The translations under genes and the position numbers were made by a program. Source: JAVBMV01 sp031552145 (lineage in GTDB: Bacteria > Myxococcota > Myxococcia > Myxococcales > UBA5297). Taken from it: DNA of 64,000 bases. Of this stretch, positions 1-9,568 are shown piece after piece. The first letter of the stretch is position 1. Each line of letters starts with the position of its first letter. Where the stretch lies: positions 62,001 through 126,000 of the forward strand of contig JAVBMV010000003.1 in the NCBI GenBank assembly GCA_031552145.1. The letters are read 5' to 3'. The notes beneath the pieces were generated by a model. It saw nothing but the letters and a program-made list of their open reading frames with translations. It ran no database searches and was not told where the DNA came from.

Positions 1-405
1 CTGCTCGAGCGTTGCGCGCCTGCGCGCGAACTCTTCCTCGCCGCTATGCGCGAGAGCTTCGGCGATGTCGACAGGCTGCTCGACGCCGGCGTTCCGCACG
101 AGTGGGCGCTTCTGCTGCTCCCCAATGCCTTTCCCATTCGGTTCGAGGAATCGGGGGATCTGCTCAACCTTCACCACAAGTGGACGGCGCGGCTCTGCTA
201 CACGGCGCAGGAGGAGATCTGGCGCGCCTCGCTGGAGGAGGTGGAGCAGGTGCGAGCGCTGCATCCGGCGATCGGCGATCACCTGGGGCCTCCCTGTCAC
301 CTGCGCCTGCGCGCCGGCGCGGCGCCCTTCTGCCCCGAGGGGCCGCGCTACTGCGGCGTGCCCGTCTGGCGCCGAGAGCTGGGCGAATTCGAGCGGGTCA
401 TCTAG
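1..405 (+). CDS. ThyX-like FAD-dependent thymidylate synthase, C-terminal part (cut by window edge)
   Basis: The reading frame is open from base 1 and stops at 405, so the 5' end lies outside the window and no start can be given. The visible 134 residues match the C-terminal half of the flavin-dependent thymidylate synthase family: a LLPNAFP stretch, then SGDLLNLHHKWTARL and an AQEEIW helix, in the places where ThyX has its LP-x-N segment, the Arg of its substrate site and the AQ-EI helix. ThyX makes dTMP from dUMP using methylene-tetrahydrofolate and FAD. The ThyX signature RHR motif would lie upstream and is not visible, so activity cannot be judged. Some deltaproteobacteria carry divergent ThyX-like paralogues, and this may be one. 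It converges with the kinase gene on the other strand, leaving 37 bases. Confidence 0.7.
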   Translation: MLERCAPARELFLAAMRESFGDVDRLLDAGVPHEWALLLLPNAFPIRFEESGDLLNLHHKWTARLCYTAQEEIWRASLEEVEQVRALHPAIGDHLGPPCHLRLRAGAAPFCPEGPRYCGVPVWRRELGEFERVI

Positions 406-442
406 CGCAGGCAAGGGCCTGCCCCCAATCGCCGAATCGGCG

Positions 443-2665
443 CTACCCTTCCTCGTCGCTCCGCTTCGCCTTCACCGGAAAATCGACGCGGAGCTCTTCG
501 ATACTCGCCGGCGCCAGCGGGCGCACTGTGCGCGCTGGCGAGAGGTTCTTTCCTGCGCGGAGCGTCAACGTGTGTGGGCGCATCGCTTCGACTGGGACGC
601 GCTCGTGGGGCGCCTTGAGACCGGTCGGCTTCCCGTCCACGAGGATCATCGCGCCAGGAGTGTTGGAGCGCAGATCGAGCCAGGCGGCGGGCGCGAGCGC
701 GATCTTCCAACTCTCGACCTGCTCGCTCCCTCCATATGCCCTGACCACCGGCACGAAGCCATCGAGTTCAATGACCACCTCTCTTGGCTCACGCCCCAGC
801 GGGAGGCGCGCCGGCGTGACCGCCATGACGCGACCGCCGATCCGAACGCGGGCCCCCGAGGGCTCGCTCTCGACAACGAGCGCGCTGATGGGCACCAGCT
901 TATGGCTGGGCGGCATTGCGCCCTTGGCCCTGAAGCTCCCCTCCACAGCCTCGTGATCCGCGAGCAGCAATCGATAGCGGTGCTCGGCAACGTCATCGGG
1001 AGCGAGCGACAGCATCGCCGGCGTCCGAAGCCCGGTCGCGACACCATCGACCTCGACCGCGGCCCCCGGTGGCGCGGAGTCGAAGCGGACCGAAATCTGC
1101 TGCGGGGCGGCGGAGGGCGGGGGCGCCCGGAAAGGGCGTAGCTGCGGAAAGAAGAACCAGGCGCCAGCGCCGCCGAAGATGAGCAACAGCGCCAAGGGGA
1201 CGAGCACACTCCTGGGCTTGAAGCGCCCCCTCCCTCCATCGCGGACAAGATCGCTTCTGCGCTCCGCCGACTTGGCCTTCGAGGGTTCCCAGCGCTCCTG
1301 CGGCAGCGAGGGAGGATCGTAGGGCGCTGGCGGTTCGTAGGGCGCCGATTGCTCGGAGGGAGAGTGTTGCTCCAGACCCGCGGCGGGAGGAGCAAAGTCA
1401 TCCATGCTGCGTGAGAAGGGAGACTCCTCCAGTGGAGCCCCCAGGTCGAGCACCTCGTTCTCTCCCGTCCCCTCCCACCGATCGGAATAGCCGCCCGCAC
1501 CGGTTGGCCTCCCCGGGACTACCTCGAAACCTGGATCGGTGTGGGCACCGTTGGCGTGCGCATCGCCAACCTGCGGGTCGTTCGTCTTGAGCGACATGAG
1601 CCCGCGTTCATCAGTCGCAGCTCCGGGCGCATGCGGCGCCGAGCTCGAAGCGGGCGCGTCGGCCGACACCTTGAGGAGCGGTGTGGGCTTGATCTCGCCC
1701 TTGAGGAAGGCGGCGATCGCCGTCTGGCTGTTCGCCACGCCCATCCTGTGGAGGAGGCCATCGAAGATGCGCTGCATCTCACCGGCCGCGGGACGCCGCT
1801 GAAGATCTCGCTCGAGCGACGACATGAGCGCGTCGGCGAGCTCGTTGCCCACATCGGCGACGACCGAACGCGGGTCGCGTGGGTACTCGGTGGCGACGCG
1901 GGTGACGACGGCGACGAGGTCGGTCCCGTCGAAGAGTCGCGCCCCTGTCAGCGCCTCCCATAGCGTGGAGCCTGTGGAGAAGACGTCGCTCCTGCCATCG
2001 AGCTCGAAGCCGGCGCACTGCTCCGGCGACATATAGGCAGGCTTCCCCTTGACCATCCCCGCCATCGTCTCGTCGCTGAGGCGCACCGCGGACTTGGCAA
2101 TACCAAAGTCCAGGATCTTCGCCGTCCCCTCCGCGCAGAGAAGAATGTTCTCCGGCGTCACGTCGCGATGGACGACGTGCATGGGGACCCCGTCCGACGT
2201 GGTGCGCGAGTGGGCGTAGGCGAGCGCGGAGAAGACCTGGGAGCCGACGGCGGCGATGATCGGATCGGGGACGCGCGCGCGTTTTCCGCGAAGCTTTCGG
2301 CCCAGAACCCTCAGCGAGATCCCACGGCAATACTCCATGGCCATGAAGTAACGCCCCTCGAACTCTCCGAAGTCATAGATTTGGACAATGTTCGGGTGGG
2401 CGAATTGCGCCGCGACGTGGGCCTCCTCGAGGAACATCTTGACGATCTCGGGGCGATCGAGTTGGCCGGGCAGCACCACCTTGAGTGCCACCTGGCGCGA
2501 GAAGCCCTGCGGTCCCGTCGCCTCCGCGAGATAGACCTCGGCCATTCCTCCACGGCCCAAGAGCCGGATGGGGCGATAGCGACCGATCGCCGCAGGGAGC
2601 GGCGCTGTCTGCTTTGGTGGCGCGCCCGCGGCGCGCTGCCCGTTCTTTGGCGGCTGAGACGACAT
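443..2665 (-). CDS. Transmembrane Ser/Thr protein kinase with PEGA repeats
   Basis: A 740-residue eukaryotic-like kinase. The cytoplasmic kinase domain spans about 28-310: Gly-rich loop GRGGMAEVY at 37-45, ATP-binding Lys62, catalytic HRD at 166-168 (followed by VTPEN), DFG at 186-188 and an SPE in place of APE near 213. A Pro/Ser-rich linker of about 165 residues follows, then one membrane helix at about 487-507. The periplasmic part (about 520-735) has three PEGA-like beta repeats, each with a G-A-x-V/I-x-V/I-DG/GG core. All key catalytic residues are present, so it should be active. The layout (kinase, TM, PEGA) is common in myxobacteria and suggests sensing at the cell surface. Substrates are unknown. 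ATG at 2665 starts just before the conserved GRYRPIRLLG segment. Transcribed alone. Confidence 0.93.
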   Translation of the reverse strand: MSSQPPKNGQRAAGAPPKQTAPLPAAIGRYRPIRLLGRGGMAEVYLAEATGPQGFSRQVALKVVLPGQLDRPEIVKMFLEEAHVAAQFAHPNIVQIYDFGEFEGRYFMAMEYCRGISLRVLGRKLRGKRARVPDPIIAAVGSQVFSALAYAHSRTTSDGVPMHVVHRDVTPENILLCAEGTAKILDFGIAKSAVRLSDETMAGMVKGKPAYMSPEQCAGFELDGRSDVFSTGSTLWEALTGARLFDGTDLVAVVTRVATEYPRDPRSVVADVGNELADALMSSLERDLQRRPAAGEMQRIFDGLLHRMGVANSQTAIAAFLKGEIKPTPLLKVSADAPASSSAPHAPGAATDERGLMSLKTNDPQVGDAHANGAHTDPGFEVVPGRPTGAGGYSDRWEGTGENEVLDLGAPLEESPFSRSMDDFAPPAAGLEQHSPSEQSAPYEPPAPYDPPSLPQERWEPSKAKSAERRSDLVRDGGRGRFKPRSVLVPLALLLIFGGAGAWFFFPQLRPFRAPPPSAAPQQISVRFDSAPPGAAVEVDGVATGLRTPAMLSLAPDDVAEHRYRLLLADHEAVEGSFRAKGAMPPSHKLVPISALVVESEPSGARVRIGGRVMAVTPARLPLGREPREVVIELDGFVPVVRAYGGSEQVESWKIALAPAAWLDLRSNTPGAMILVDGKPTGLKAPHERVPVEAMRPHTLTLRAGKNLSPARTVRPLAPASIEELRVDFPVKAKRSDEEG

Positions 2666-2912
2666 ATCAACCCATCATAGCTGGCTTGCCGCGGTTTTTC
2701 CTGAAACCTTCTCGTCAAGGCTTACCGAGCAGCACGAGGATCCGTTCCGTCTTGTGCTTGCTCGCTTGCCGAAGCCGACGCCCTCCGCTGGCAACCTACT
2801 TGCCACCTGGCGGATTCTTTGGAATAGAAGCGCCCCCTTTCTGTTTGGCGGTCGTCGTTTTTCCTGACTCGCGAGCACCGTTTCAATTACGGCATCGCGA
2901 ATCGAGGTGAGT

Positions 2913-3893
2913 ATGGCACTACCCGACTCTGGAACGCCCATGGTGGAGGCGCGTTCTCTCGCGAAGAACTATGGCTCGACGCGAGCGCTCTCAGGCATTT
3001 CCTTTAGCATCTCGCGCGGCGAGGTGGTCGGCTTCTTGGGCCCCAACGGGGCCGGCAAGAGCACGACCATGAAGATCATGACCGGCTTCTTGCGCCCGAC
3101 CAAGGGCTCGGTCTACGTCTGCGGAGACGACGTCTCACAGGCGCCTCTCGCCACCCGGAAGCGCATCGGCTATCTGCCAGAGAGCGCCCCGCTCTACAAC
3201 GACATGATGGTGCTCGACTATCTCGTCTACATCGCGGAGCTGCGCGGTGTGCCGCACGAGGAGATCAAGCCCCGCCTGCGCAACATCTGCAAACGCTGTG
3301 GTCTGCTCGACGTGCTCGGCAAGGACGTGGGACAGCTCTCCAAGGGCTTTCGGCAGCGCGTCGGCCTCGCGCAGGCGATCGTCCACGACCCCGACATCGT
3401 GGTGCTCGATGAGCCGACCAGCGGCCTCGACCCCAACCAGATCGTCGAGATCCGGGAACTGATCAAGGACCTGGGCAAGGAGAAGACGGTGATCCTCTCC
3501 ACCCACATCCTTCCCGAGGTGGAGGCCACGTGTGACCGGATCATCATCATCAATCAGGGCAAGATCGTCGCCGACGATACGCCGCAGGCGCTCGCCGAGC
3601 GCAACTCGGGCTCGCGCGTCCGCATGGTCGTGCGCAAGAAGGGCGGCGGGACGCCAGAGCTGAGCCAGCTGATCAAAGTCTTCGGCGCGCTCCCCGGTGT
3701 CCGCGAGGTGACGGCGGGCGAGGGCGAGGGCGCCTTCAACCTGAGCACGACGGGCAACGAAGATCCGCGCGAGGCGCTCTTCAACGCCGCGGTCGGCAAC
3801 GAGCTGATGCTGCTCGACATCTACCGCGAGCAGGCCTCCCTTGAGGACACATTCCGCCGACTCACGCGCGGCGCCGAAGGAGAAGCCCGATGA
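2913..3893 (+). CDS. ABC transporter ATP-binding protein, GldA-like
   Basis: A 326-residue ABC ATPase, with Walker A GPNGAGKST, signature LSKGFRQR, Walker B IVVLDEP and the switch His in LSTH. It has an extra C-terminal domain of about 90 residues, as in GldA/NatA-type ATPases that drive polytopic membrane permeases. A GTG at 2907 is in frame, but I prefer ATG 2913 because GAGG at 2904-2907 is well spaced for it. It overlaps the permease gene by 4 bases (ATGA) and heads a four-gene run: ATPase, permease, GldG-like, DUF4340. In Bacteroidetes GldA-GldF-GldG are associated with gliding. The same set occurs widely in non-gliding bacteria, so transport cargo and a motility role are both unproven. 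Confidence 0.93.
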   Translation: MALPDSGTPMVEARSLAKNYGSTRALSGISFSISRGEVVGFLGPNGAGKSTTMKIMTGFLRPTKGSVYVCGDDVSQAPLATRKRIGYLPESAPLYNDMMVLDYLVYIAELRGVPHEEIKPRLRNICKRCGLLDVLGKDVGQLSKGFRQRVGLAQAIVHDPDIVVLDEPTSGLDPNQIVEIRELIKDLGKEKTVILSTHILPEVEATCDRIIIINQGKIVADDTPQALAERNSGSRVRMVVRKKGGGTPELSQLIKVFGALPGVREVTAGEGEGAFNLSTTGNEDPREALFNAAVGNELMLLDIYREQASLEDTFRRLTRGAEGEAR

Positions 3894-4609
3894 GCAACAT
3901 CACCGCCATCGCGCGGCGCGAGCTGCGCAGCTACTTCGACTCACCCATCGCCTATATCGTCATCGCGGTCTTCCTGCTCTGCGCGGGTGGCCTCTTCTTC
4001 AGCACGCTCTTCCTGATGGGGCGCGCCGATATGCGCACCTTCTTCGCGCCCTCTTTTCTCTCGCCCTCGATGCTGCTCGTGATCCTGGCCCCGGCTGTCA
4101 CGATGCGCCTCGTCGCCGAAGAGCGGAAGAGCGGCTCGCTCGAGCTGCTCACCACCCTTCCGCTCACCGACACCGAGGTGATCCTGGGCAAATACCTCGC
4201 GGCGCTGGCGCTCCTCGGCACCGCGTTGGGGCTCACGCTCGTCTACGCCATCACGGTGGGCTCGCTCGGCGATCTCGACTGGGGCCCCGTGCTCTCGGGC
4301 TATATCGGCACGCTGCTCTTCACGGCGGCGCTCGTGGCCATCGGGCTGCTCTGCTCCACGCTCACCACCAACCAGATCATCGCCTTTATCTTCGGCTTCA
4401 TCATCTGCGCGGTGCTCTACTTCATCAACTGGTTGCAGTTCCTATTGCCGAGCGGCCTCGCCCCTTTCTTCGAGTTCATCTCCACGAGCTCGCACCTGGA
4501 GAACCTGTCGAGGGGCGTCATCGACTCGCGCGATGTCCTCTACTACCTCTCGCTCACCGCCGCTTCGCTCTTCCTCTCTGTCCGCGGCCTCTCGCGCCTG
4601 CACGCATAA
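3890..4609 (+). CDS. ABC transporter permease, GldF/ABC-2 type
   Basis: A 239-residue polytopic membrane protein with about six hydrophobic segments: near the N-terminus (IAYIVIAVFLLCAGG), two central pairs, a pair around residues 160-185 (IIAFIFGFIICAVLYF) and a last one near the C-terminus. It begins ITAIARRELRSYFDSPIAYI, the usual opening of ABC-2/GldF permeases, and has the MRLVAEERKSGSLELL motif of this family in the first cytoplasmic loop. Translation is coupled to the ATPase by the ATGA overlap at 3890-3893. It presumably forms the membrane channel powered by that ATPase. Confidence 0.9.
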   Translation: MSNITAIARRELRSYFDSPIAYIVIAVFLLCAGGLFFSTLFLMGRADMRTFFAPSFLSPSMLLVILAPAVTMRLVAEERKSGSLELLTTLPLTDTEVILGKYLAALALLGTALGLTLVYAITVGSLGDLDWGPVLSGYIGTLLFTAALVAIGLLCSTLTTNQIIAFIFGFIICAVLYFINWLQFLLPSGLAPFFEFISTSSHLENLSRGVIDSRDVLYYLSLTAASLFLSVRGLSRLHA

Positions 4610-4622
4610 ATAAGAGACAGCC

Positions 4623-6278
4623 ATGAGCCAAAAAAAAGCTATCGACATCACGATGATGACGGGCGCCGTCCTGGGCAGCCTGGTCCTACTCAACCTGCTC
4701 GGGCTCGGCCTCTTCGGGCGGCTCGACCTGACCCGCGACGGCGAGTTCACGCTCAGCGAGGCGACGAAGCAGACGCTCCGCTCGCTCACCGATGACGTGA
4801 CGATTCGCGCCTACTTCACCAAGGAGCTCCCGCCCCCCTACGCCGCCAACTCGCGCTATGTCCACGACATGCTCGAGGAGTACTACACCCACTCTCACGG
4901 AAACCTCAGATACGAGTTCATCGATCCGGTGAGCGAGGAGACCGACCGCGACAAGGAGTCCAAGAAGGAGCTGAAGCAGGACATCTTCGGGCGCCAGATT
5001 CGCGAGGAGACGACGGTGGAGAAGGAGCTGCGCGAGCAGGGCATCCCCTCCGTCCAGGTCCGCGTCAACGAGGGCGATAAGCTCGAGGTGAAGCAGGCCT
5101 ATATGGGCATTCTAATAAAGCAGGGCGACCGCAAGGAGGTCATCCCTGTCGTCCAGGGAACCGACGGCCTCGAGTACAATCTCACCACTGCCATCCGCAG
5201 GGTGAGCCGCGGCGGAGGCAGCGCCGGCGTGACCATCCCCAAGATCGCCATCCTCACCGGCCACGGCGCCCCCGATCCCAAGGAGAAGCTCTCCAAGCTG
5301 GTGGGCCTGATGCAGCAGCTCTACGACGTGAGCTTCCTCGACTTGGCCGGAAAGAGCGAGGTCCCCGCCGACCTCTCCGCCCTGCTGGTGGTCGGCCCTC
5401 AGAGCGCGCTGAGCGAGCAAGAGCAGCAGGCGATCGATCAGTTCATCATGTCGGGCAAATCGGTCGGGTTCTTCCTCTCTCCCATCGCCGTGGAGCTGAG
5501 GAAGCTGCAGAGCGACCCGGTCGAGCACGGCCTCACCTCGATGCTCGAGAGCTATGGTGTGCGGATCGATCCGGGACAGGTGCTGGATATCGAATGCGCA
5601 CAGCTCAACGTCTCGCAGCAGCGCGGCTTCATGCAGATCACCCAGCCGGTCAACTACCCCTTCATGCCGATGCCGAAGGCGCTGAGCGCCACCAATCCGC
5701 TGACGCGCGGGATGGGCGAGGCGGCCTTCCCCTTCATGAGCCCACTCTCGATCCTGCCCGGCGCGACCGGCGTGAAGGCCGAGGCGGTGGTCAGCACCAG
5801 CAACCAGGGCTGGGTGGAGCAGCCCCCCTACAACCTCGATCCCTTCTACAGGCGCACCGCCGGCAGCATCAGCGGCATGGGCATCTATCCCTACATCGTC
5901 ACGGTGCAGGGGCCGCTCAAGAGCCACTTCGCGCAGCGCGCCGAGGCACAGGCGGTCACCTCGCCCGTTGCGAAGGCAAATGCTGAGGATGCACGCGTGC
6001 TGGTGGCCGGCGGCTTCTCCTTCATCACCGACGAGTTCTTCACCCCTGGCAATCAGGCGCTGGTCTCCAACTTCGTGGACTGGCTGGTCCGCGATGATGG
6101 CTTGCTCGCGGTCCGCGCGCGCGGCCTCGCGTCGGCGCCCATCGATGACAAGCTCTCCGAGACGAAGCGAAACCTCGTCAAGTACGGAAACATCGTCGGC
6201 CTGCCGGTCGCCTTCATTGCCTTCGGCATCTTCTGGTGGCGCCGGCGAGAGGCGAGCCGCGCCGAGGCCGTCCTCTAA
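4623..6278 (+). CDS. GldG-like auxiliary protein of ABC transporter
   Basis: A 551-residue protein with one N-terminal membrane helix (about 9-32), a large extracytoplasmic domain and a C-terminal helix (about 520-540, GLPVAFIAFGIFWW) followed by basic residues. The N-terminal part FTLSEATKQTLRSL...VTIRAYFTKELPP matches the GldG/IFT52-like DUF of ABC-type auxiliary proteins, and the segment YNLTTAIRRVS followed by KIAILTGHGAP is typical of the family. It starts 13 bases after the permease stop, with GAGA upstream of ATG 4623. It is expected to sit with the permease in the inner membrane and reach into the periplasm. Its molecular role in any species is not settled. Confidence 0.88.
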   Translation: MSQKKAIDITMMTGAVLGSLVLLNLLGLGLFGRLDLTRDGEFTLSEATKQTLRSLTDDVTIRAYFTKELPPPYAANSRYVHDMLEEYYTHSHGNLRYEFIDPVSEETDRDKESKKELKQDIFGRQIREETTVEKELREQGIPSVQVRVNEGDKLEVKQAYMGILIKQGDRKEVIPVVQGTDGLEYNLTTAIRRVSRGGGSAGVTIPKIAILTGHGAPDPKEKLSKLVGLMQQLYDVSFLDLAGKSEVPADLSALLVVGPQSALSEQEQQAIDQFIMSGKSVGFFLSPIAVELRKLQSDPVEHGLTSMLESYGVRIDPGQVLDIECAQLNVSQQRGFMQITQPVNYPFMPMPKALSATNPLTRGMGEAAFPFMSPLSILPGATGVKAEAVVSTSNQGWVEQPPYNLDPFYRRTAGSISGMGIYPYIVTVQGPLKSHFAQRAEAQAVTSPVAKANAEDARVLVAGGFSFITDEFFTPGNQALVSNFVDWLVRDDGLLAVRARGLASAPIDDKLSETKRNLVKYGNIVGLPVAFIAFGIFWWRRREASRAEAVL

Positions 6279-6302
6279 CCCATTGCGTGAGGTGACCTCT
6301 CC

Positions 6303-7637
6303 ATGAAGCGCTCGACCCTTGTCGCGACCATCATTTTCCTTGGCCTGCTCGCCGCCGCGGTGGTGGCGCTGCAGAAGAAACCAGAGCGGGGAATCAGCCG
6401 GCTCTCCTTCACTGCGCTCGACAAGAGCGCGATCACCGCGCTCGAGCTGAGCGGAAAACAGAACGTAAAGCTCAAGCGCGACGGCGCGGGCTGGGTGCTC
6501 GAAAATGGCCGCCAGGCGGACGCCGCCGCCGTGGAGCGCGCTATCGATGCGCTGCTCAAGATCCACACCAGCGATCTGGTGGGAAGCTCCTCCGAACGCT
6601 TCACCGAGTACGAAGTGACCGAGGAGCAGGGGCTGCGGGTGCGGCTCTTCAAGGGGCAGGAGCGCCTGCTCGATCTCACCCTGGGCAAGAGTGCGCAGGG
6701 CGGCAGCGCCTACGTGCGGCGGGGCGACGAGGTCTTCCAGGTCGCCCAGTTCTCGCCCGCGCAGTTCAACAGGCCGGCGGGCAGCTGGCAGATGCTCAAG
6801 CTCTTCAACGAGCAGCTCTCCGACGTGGCGCGCGTCGAAGTCTCGCTGCAGCGTCCGCCCTCCTCCTATGCGCTGGTGAAGCGGGATGGAAAGTGGTCCT
6901 TCGACGATCCGTCGGTCGTTCCAGCAAACTTCCGTTTCGATGAGGCGGCGGCCAGCAGCCTCGTCTCGACGCTCGTCAATCTCTCGGCGAAGGAGTTCCT
7001 TTCGGAAGATCCGGGCGCCGAGAAGAGCGGCCTGGGCGATCCCGACGTCGTCGCCTTCACCGGAAAGGATGGCGCCAGGCACGAGCTGCGCCTGGGCGCC
7101 ACCGCGGAAGGACAAGCCGTCTACGCGAAGGTGGGCAGCGGGGGCGATACGGTCACCCTTCACGAGTACTCGGCCAAGGCTCTCCGCAAGGGCGCGACCG
7201 ATCTGCGCGATCTCTCACTGGCCAAGCTCGACGCCAACCGGCTGATGAGCCTCCAGCTCAAGACACCGAAAGGCTCGCTCACCCTCGAGAAGAAGGATGG
7301 ACAATGGGCGCTGGCGAACACCACCGAGAAGCGCCCCGCCGACTACGAGTTCGACCCGGCCAAGGCCGATCGATGGGTCACGGCGGTGACGCTGATGCGC
7401 GCGAGCCGCGTGGCAACGAAGGAAGAGAGCGCCAAGGCCGGTCTCGCCAAGCCCTCCGCGCAGCTCACCGCGACTCTGGATGACGGCTCCACGGCGTCGA
7501 TCTCGCTCGGCGCCGACCTGAGGGGTGAGAGCGGCGAGATGGTCTTCGCGCGCGGCACGCTCGACAACGAGACCTACGTCGCCGCCAAATGGCTCAAGGA
7601 TGAGCTGACTGGCGGTCTCGCGCACTTCAAGAAGTAG
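6303..7637 (+). CDS. DUF4340 domain-containing membrane-anchored protein
   Basis: A 444-residue protein with a short N-terminal membrane helix (about 4-24) and a long soluble region made of two similar halves of the DUF4340 type, each with a v-LKRDG-GWVLEN or LEKKDGQWALAN strand pair, followed by a region measuring differences over helices. Genes of this family follow gldG-like genes in many genomes, and the same order is seen here with 24 bases between. That makes it the fourth part of the ABC system. No catalytic motif was seen. The start at 6303 follows GAGGTGACCTCTCC. Confidence 0.85.
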   Translation: MKRSTLVATIIFLGLLAAAVVALQKKPERGISRLSFTALDKSAITALELSGKQNVKLKRDGAGWVLENGRQADAAAVERAIDALLKIHTSDLVGSSSERFTEYEVTEEQGLRVRLFKGQERLLDLTLGKSAQGGSAYVRRGDEVFQVAQFSPAQFNRPAGSWQMLKLFNEQLSDVARVEVSLQRPPSSYALVKRDGKWSFDDPSVVPANFRFDEAAASSLVSTLVNLSAKEFLSEDPGAEKSGLGDPDVVAFTGKDGARHELRLGATAEGQAVYAKVGSGGDTVTLHEYSAKALRKGATDLRDLSLAKLDANRLMSLQLKTPKGSLTLEKKDGQWALANTTEKRPADYEFDPAKADRWVTAVTLMRASRVATKEESAKAGLAKPSAQLTATLDDGSTASISLGADLRGESGEMVFARGTLDNETYVAAKWLKDELTGGLAHFKK

Positions 7638-7665
7638 CGCCTGCTCCTTCCCGTCGCAGCACATC

Positions 7666-7697
7666 GCGGCCCCGGGGTGTCACTGCCCCGGGGCCGC
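7666..7697 (+). terminator. Strong GC hairpin after the ABC operon
   Basis: A perfect 12-bp stem (GCGGCCCCGGGG paired with CCCCGGGGCCGC) closes an 8-base loop, 29 bases after the DUF4340 stop. There is no clear T run behind it, only CTCGTTCTTG, so it may stop transcription weakly or protect the 3' end. It separates the ABC operon from the outer-membrane gene. Confidence 0.7.
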
Positions 7698-7765
7698 ACT
7701 CGTTCTTGATAGCCTCTTCGGGCACGTGGTAAGCGACTCCCCTCATCCTGGAACCCGCCGAACAG

Positions 7766-9556
7766 ATGGAGCCCGCCTTGAATCGTCTCTCATCCATTCT
7801 CATGGCAATCGCTGCGCTCGGCATCACCTCGACGGCCGCGGCCCAAACCTCCACAGGCGAGAGTGTGTCCGAGTCGAGCCCGAAGGGGCGCGCGCTCTCG
7901 GGTGGCGAGCGCGAGCAGCTCAAGCGAGAGCTGCTCTCCGAGTTGGAGAAGGACCAGGAGCTGCAGCGCGAGGCGATCCGGGATGAGGTCCGCGCCCAGC
8001 TGGCGACCCAGGCCGCCAACCGCGCGCGCGATGACGACTTCGAGTTCTCGGAGCAGAAGCGGCGCCTGGAGCTCCTGTCGCTCGACGGCTACCTGCGCCT
8101 GCGGCCGGAGCTCTTCTACAAGCTGAGCATGGGTCGCGGCCGCGATCCGCAGGGAAATGCCCTCTACCCCTACCCGAACAACCGCGAAAAGACCCACGCC
8201 GACGCCAACATGCGCTGGCGCCTGGAGCCGACGCTCAACATCAGCGAGGACGTGCGCATCCGGTCACAGCTCGACGTGCTCGACAACGTGATCCTGGGAA
8301 GCACGCCGGCCGGGGGCGAGCTCGGCAACGCGCGCGAACCGCTCTCGATCGCCTCTCAGCAGACGCTCTCGACGGCCATCGAGCTCAAGCGGGTCTATGG
8401 CGAGGTGAATACGCCTGTCGGCCTACTCTCCTTCGGCAGGATGGGAAGCCACTGGGGAACGGGGATGCTGACCCACTCGGGCAACTGCCTCGACTGCGAC
8501 TATGGCGACACGGTCGACCGGATCATGTTCGTCTCGACTCGGATCGGCGGCCATTACATCGTCCCGATGCTCGACTTCGTCTCCGAGGGGGTTACGCAGC
8601 GCCACCGCGACTTTGGCGTGCCCTATGACGCCAACCAGTCGGACGACGCACGCGACTGGGGCCTCGCCATCGCGAAGCGCGACACCGAGCTCGAGATCAC
8701 CCGCAAGCTGGGCGCCGACCAGTCCATCCTCAACTATGGCCTCTACTTCGTCTATCGCTCGCAGCGCTTCGATACGGCCAAGTCGGAGGAGGGCACCTCC
8801 TTCCAGGCGCGCGACGCCAGCATCTATGTGCCCGACCTATGGGCCAAGTTTCAGACCAACACGCTGACGCTCGAGTTTGAGTTGGCCGGCGTCTTCGGCA
8901 ACGTGAATACCCTCGCGCCTTTGCCCGGCTCGGACGACTCGGCCAACCAGGCCATCACTCTCGCGCAGGTGGGCTTCGTCGCGAAGGGCGAATATATGGC
9001 GCTCGCCAGCCTCGGGCTCGGACTCGAGGTGGGCTTTGCCTCGGGCGACGAGGCGCCGGGCATGGGCAACAGACCCGGAAGCGGCGTGCCCACGGCGGGC
9101 AGCCTCGATGGCGCGCAGTTCTGCGTGGCCGCCAACTGCGCCACGCGCGATGATAGGATCACCAACTTTCGCTTCAACCGCGACTACCGCGTCGACCTGA
9201 TCTTGTGGCGCGAGCTCTTCCAGGGCGTGACCGATGCCCTGTATGTGAAGCCCGGCCTCCGCTATGAGCTGACCGACGGCCTCGGCCTCTGGACCAACAT
9301 CGTCTACTCGCGCGCCATGGAGGCCACCTCGACCCCCTCGTCCCGAATCAGCTCCAGCGGAAAGCTCGAGGGCGACGCCAACCTGGGCATCGAGTTCGAC
9401 GCGGGGATCCGTTACGACTCGGGCGATGGCTTCGGCGCCAGCCTCTCCTATGGCGTCCTCTTCCCCTTGGCGGGACTGGACAACCACCTGCCCGAGACAG
9501 TGAAGCACCCGACCAGCGCCCAGGCGGTCAGGGCAGCCTTCACGCTCAAGTATTAG
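7766..9556 (+). CDS. Putative outer-membrane beta-barrel protein (TIGR04551-like)
   Basis: A 596-residue protein with a signal peptide (about 1-27, ending TSTAAAQ). A charged Glu/Arg-rich helical region at about 35-95 follows, then a long region of alternating amphipathic strands (for example YRVDLILWREL, YVKPGLRYELTDGLGLWTNIVYSRAM) ending in ...AAFTLKY, a C-terminal aromatic typical of outer-membrane barrels. From memory it resembles the deltaproteobacterial family TIGR04551, which I could not check. ATG 7766 gives MEPALNR before the hydrophobic core. The later Met at 7802 would leave too short an n-region. Function is unknown. It could be a porin-like partner of the preceding ABC system, but a hairpin separates them. 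Confidence 0.75.
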   Translation: MEPALNRLSSILMAIAALGITSTAAAQTSTGESVSESSPKGRALSGGEREQLKRELLSELEKDQELQREAIRDEVRAQLATQAANRARDDDFEFSEQKRRLELLSLDGYLRLRPELFYKLSMGRGRDPQGNALYPYPNNREKTHADANMRWRLEPTLNISEDVRIRSQLDVLDNVILGSTPAGGELGNAREPLSIASQQTLSTAIELKRVYGEVNTPVGLLSFGRMGSHWGTGMLTHSGNCLDCDYGDTVDRIMFVSTRIGGHYIVPMLDFVSEGVTQRHRDFGVPYDANQSDDARDWGLAIAKRDTELEITRKLGADQSILNYGLYFVYRSQRFDTAKSEEGTSFQARDASIYVPDLWAKFQTNTLTLEFELAGVFGNVNTLAPLPGSDDSANQAITLAQVGFVAKGEYMALASLGLGLEVGFASGDEAPGMGNRPGSGVPTAGSLDGAQFCVAANCATRDDRITNFRFNRDYRVDLILWRELFQGVTDALYVKPGLRYELTDGLGLWTNIVYSRAMEATSTPSSRISSSGKLEGDANLGIEFDAGIRYDSGDGFGASLSYGVLFPLAGLDNHLPETVKHPTSAQAVRAAFTLKY

Positions 9557-9568
9557 CTCCACTTGGCG

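Noticed and set aside
5112..7163. A 683-residue minus-strand frame opposite the GldG-like and DUF4340 genes
   Set aside because: Same compositional shadow, no motif, and the plus-strand genes are well supported.
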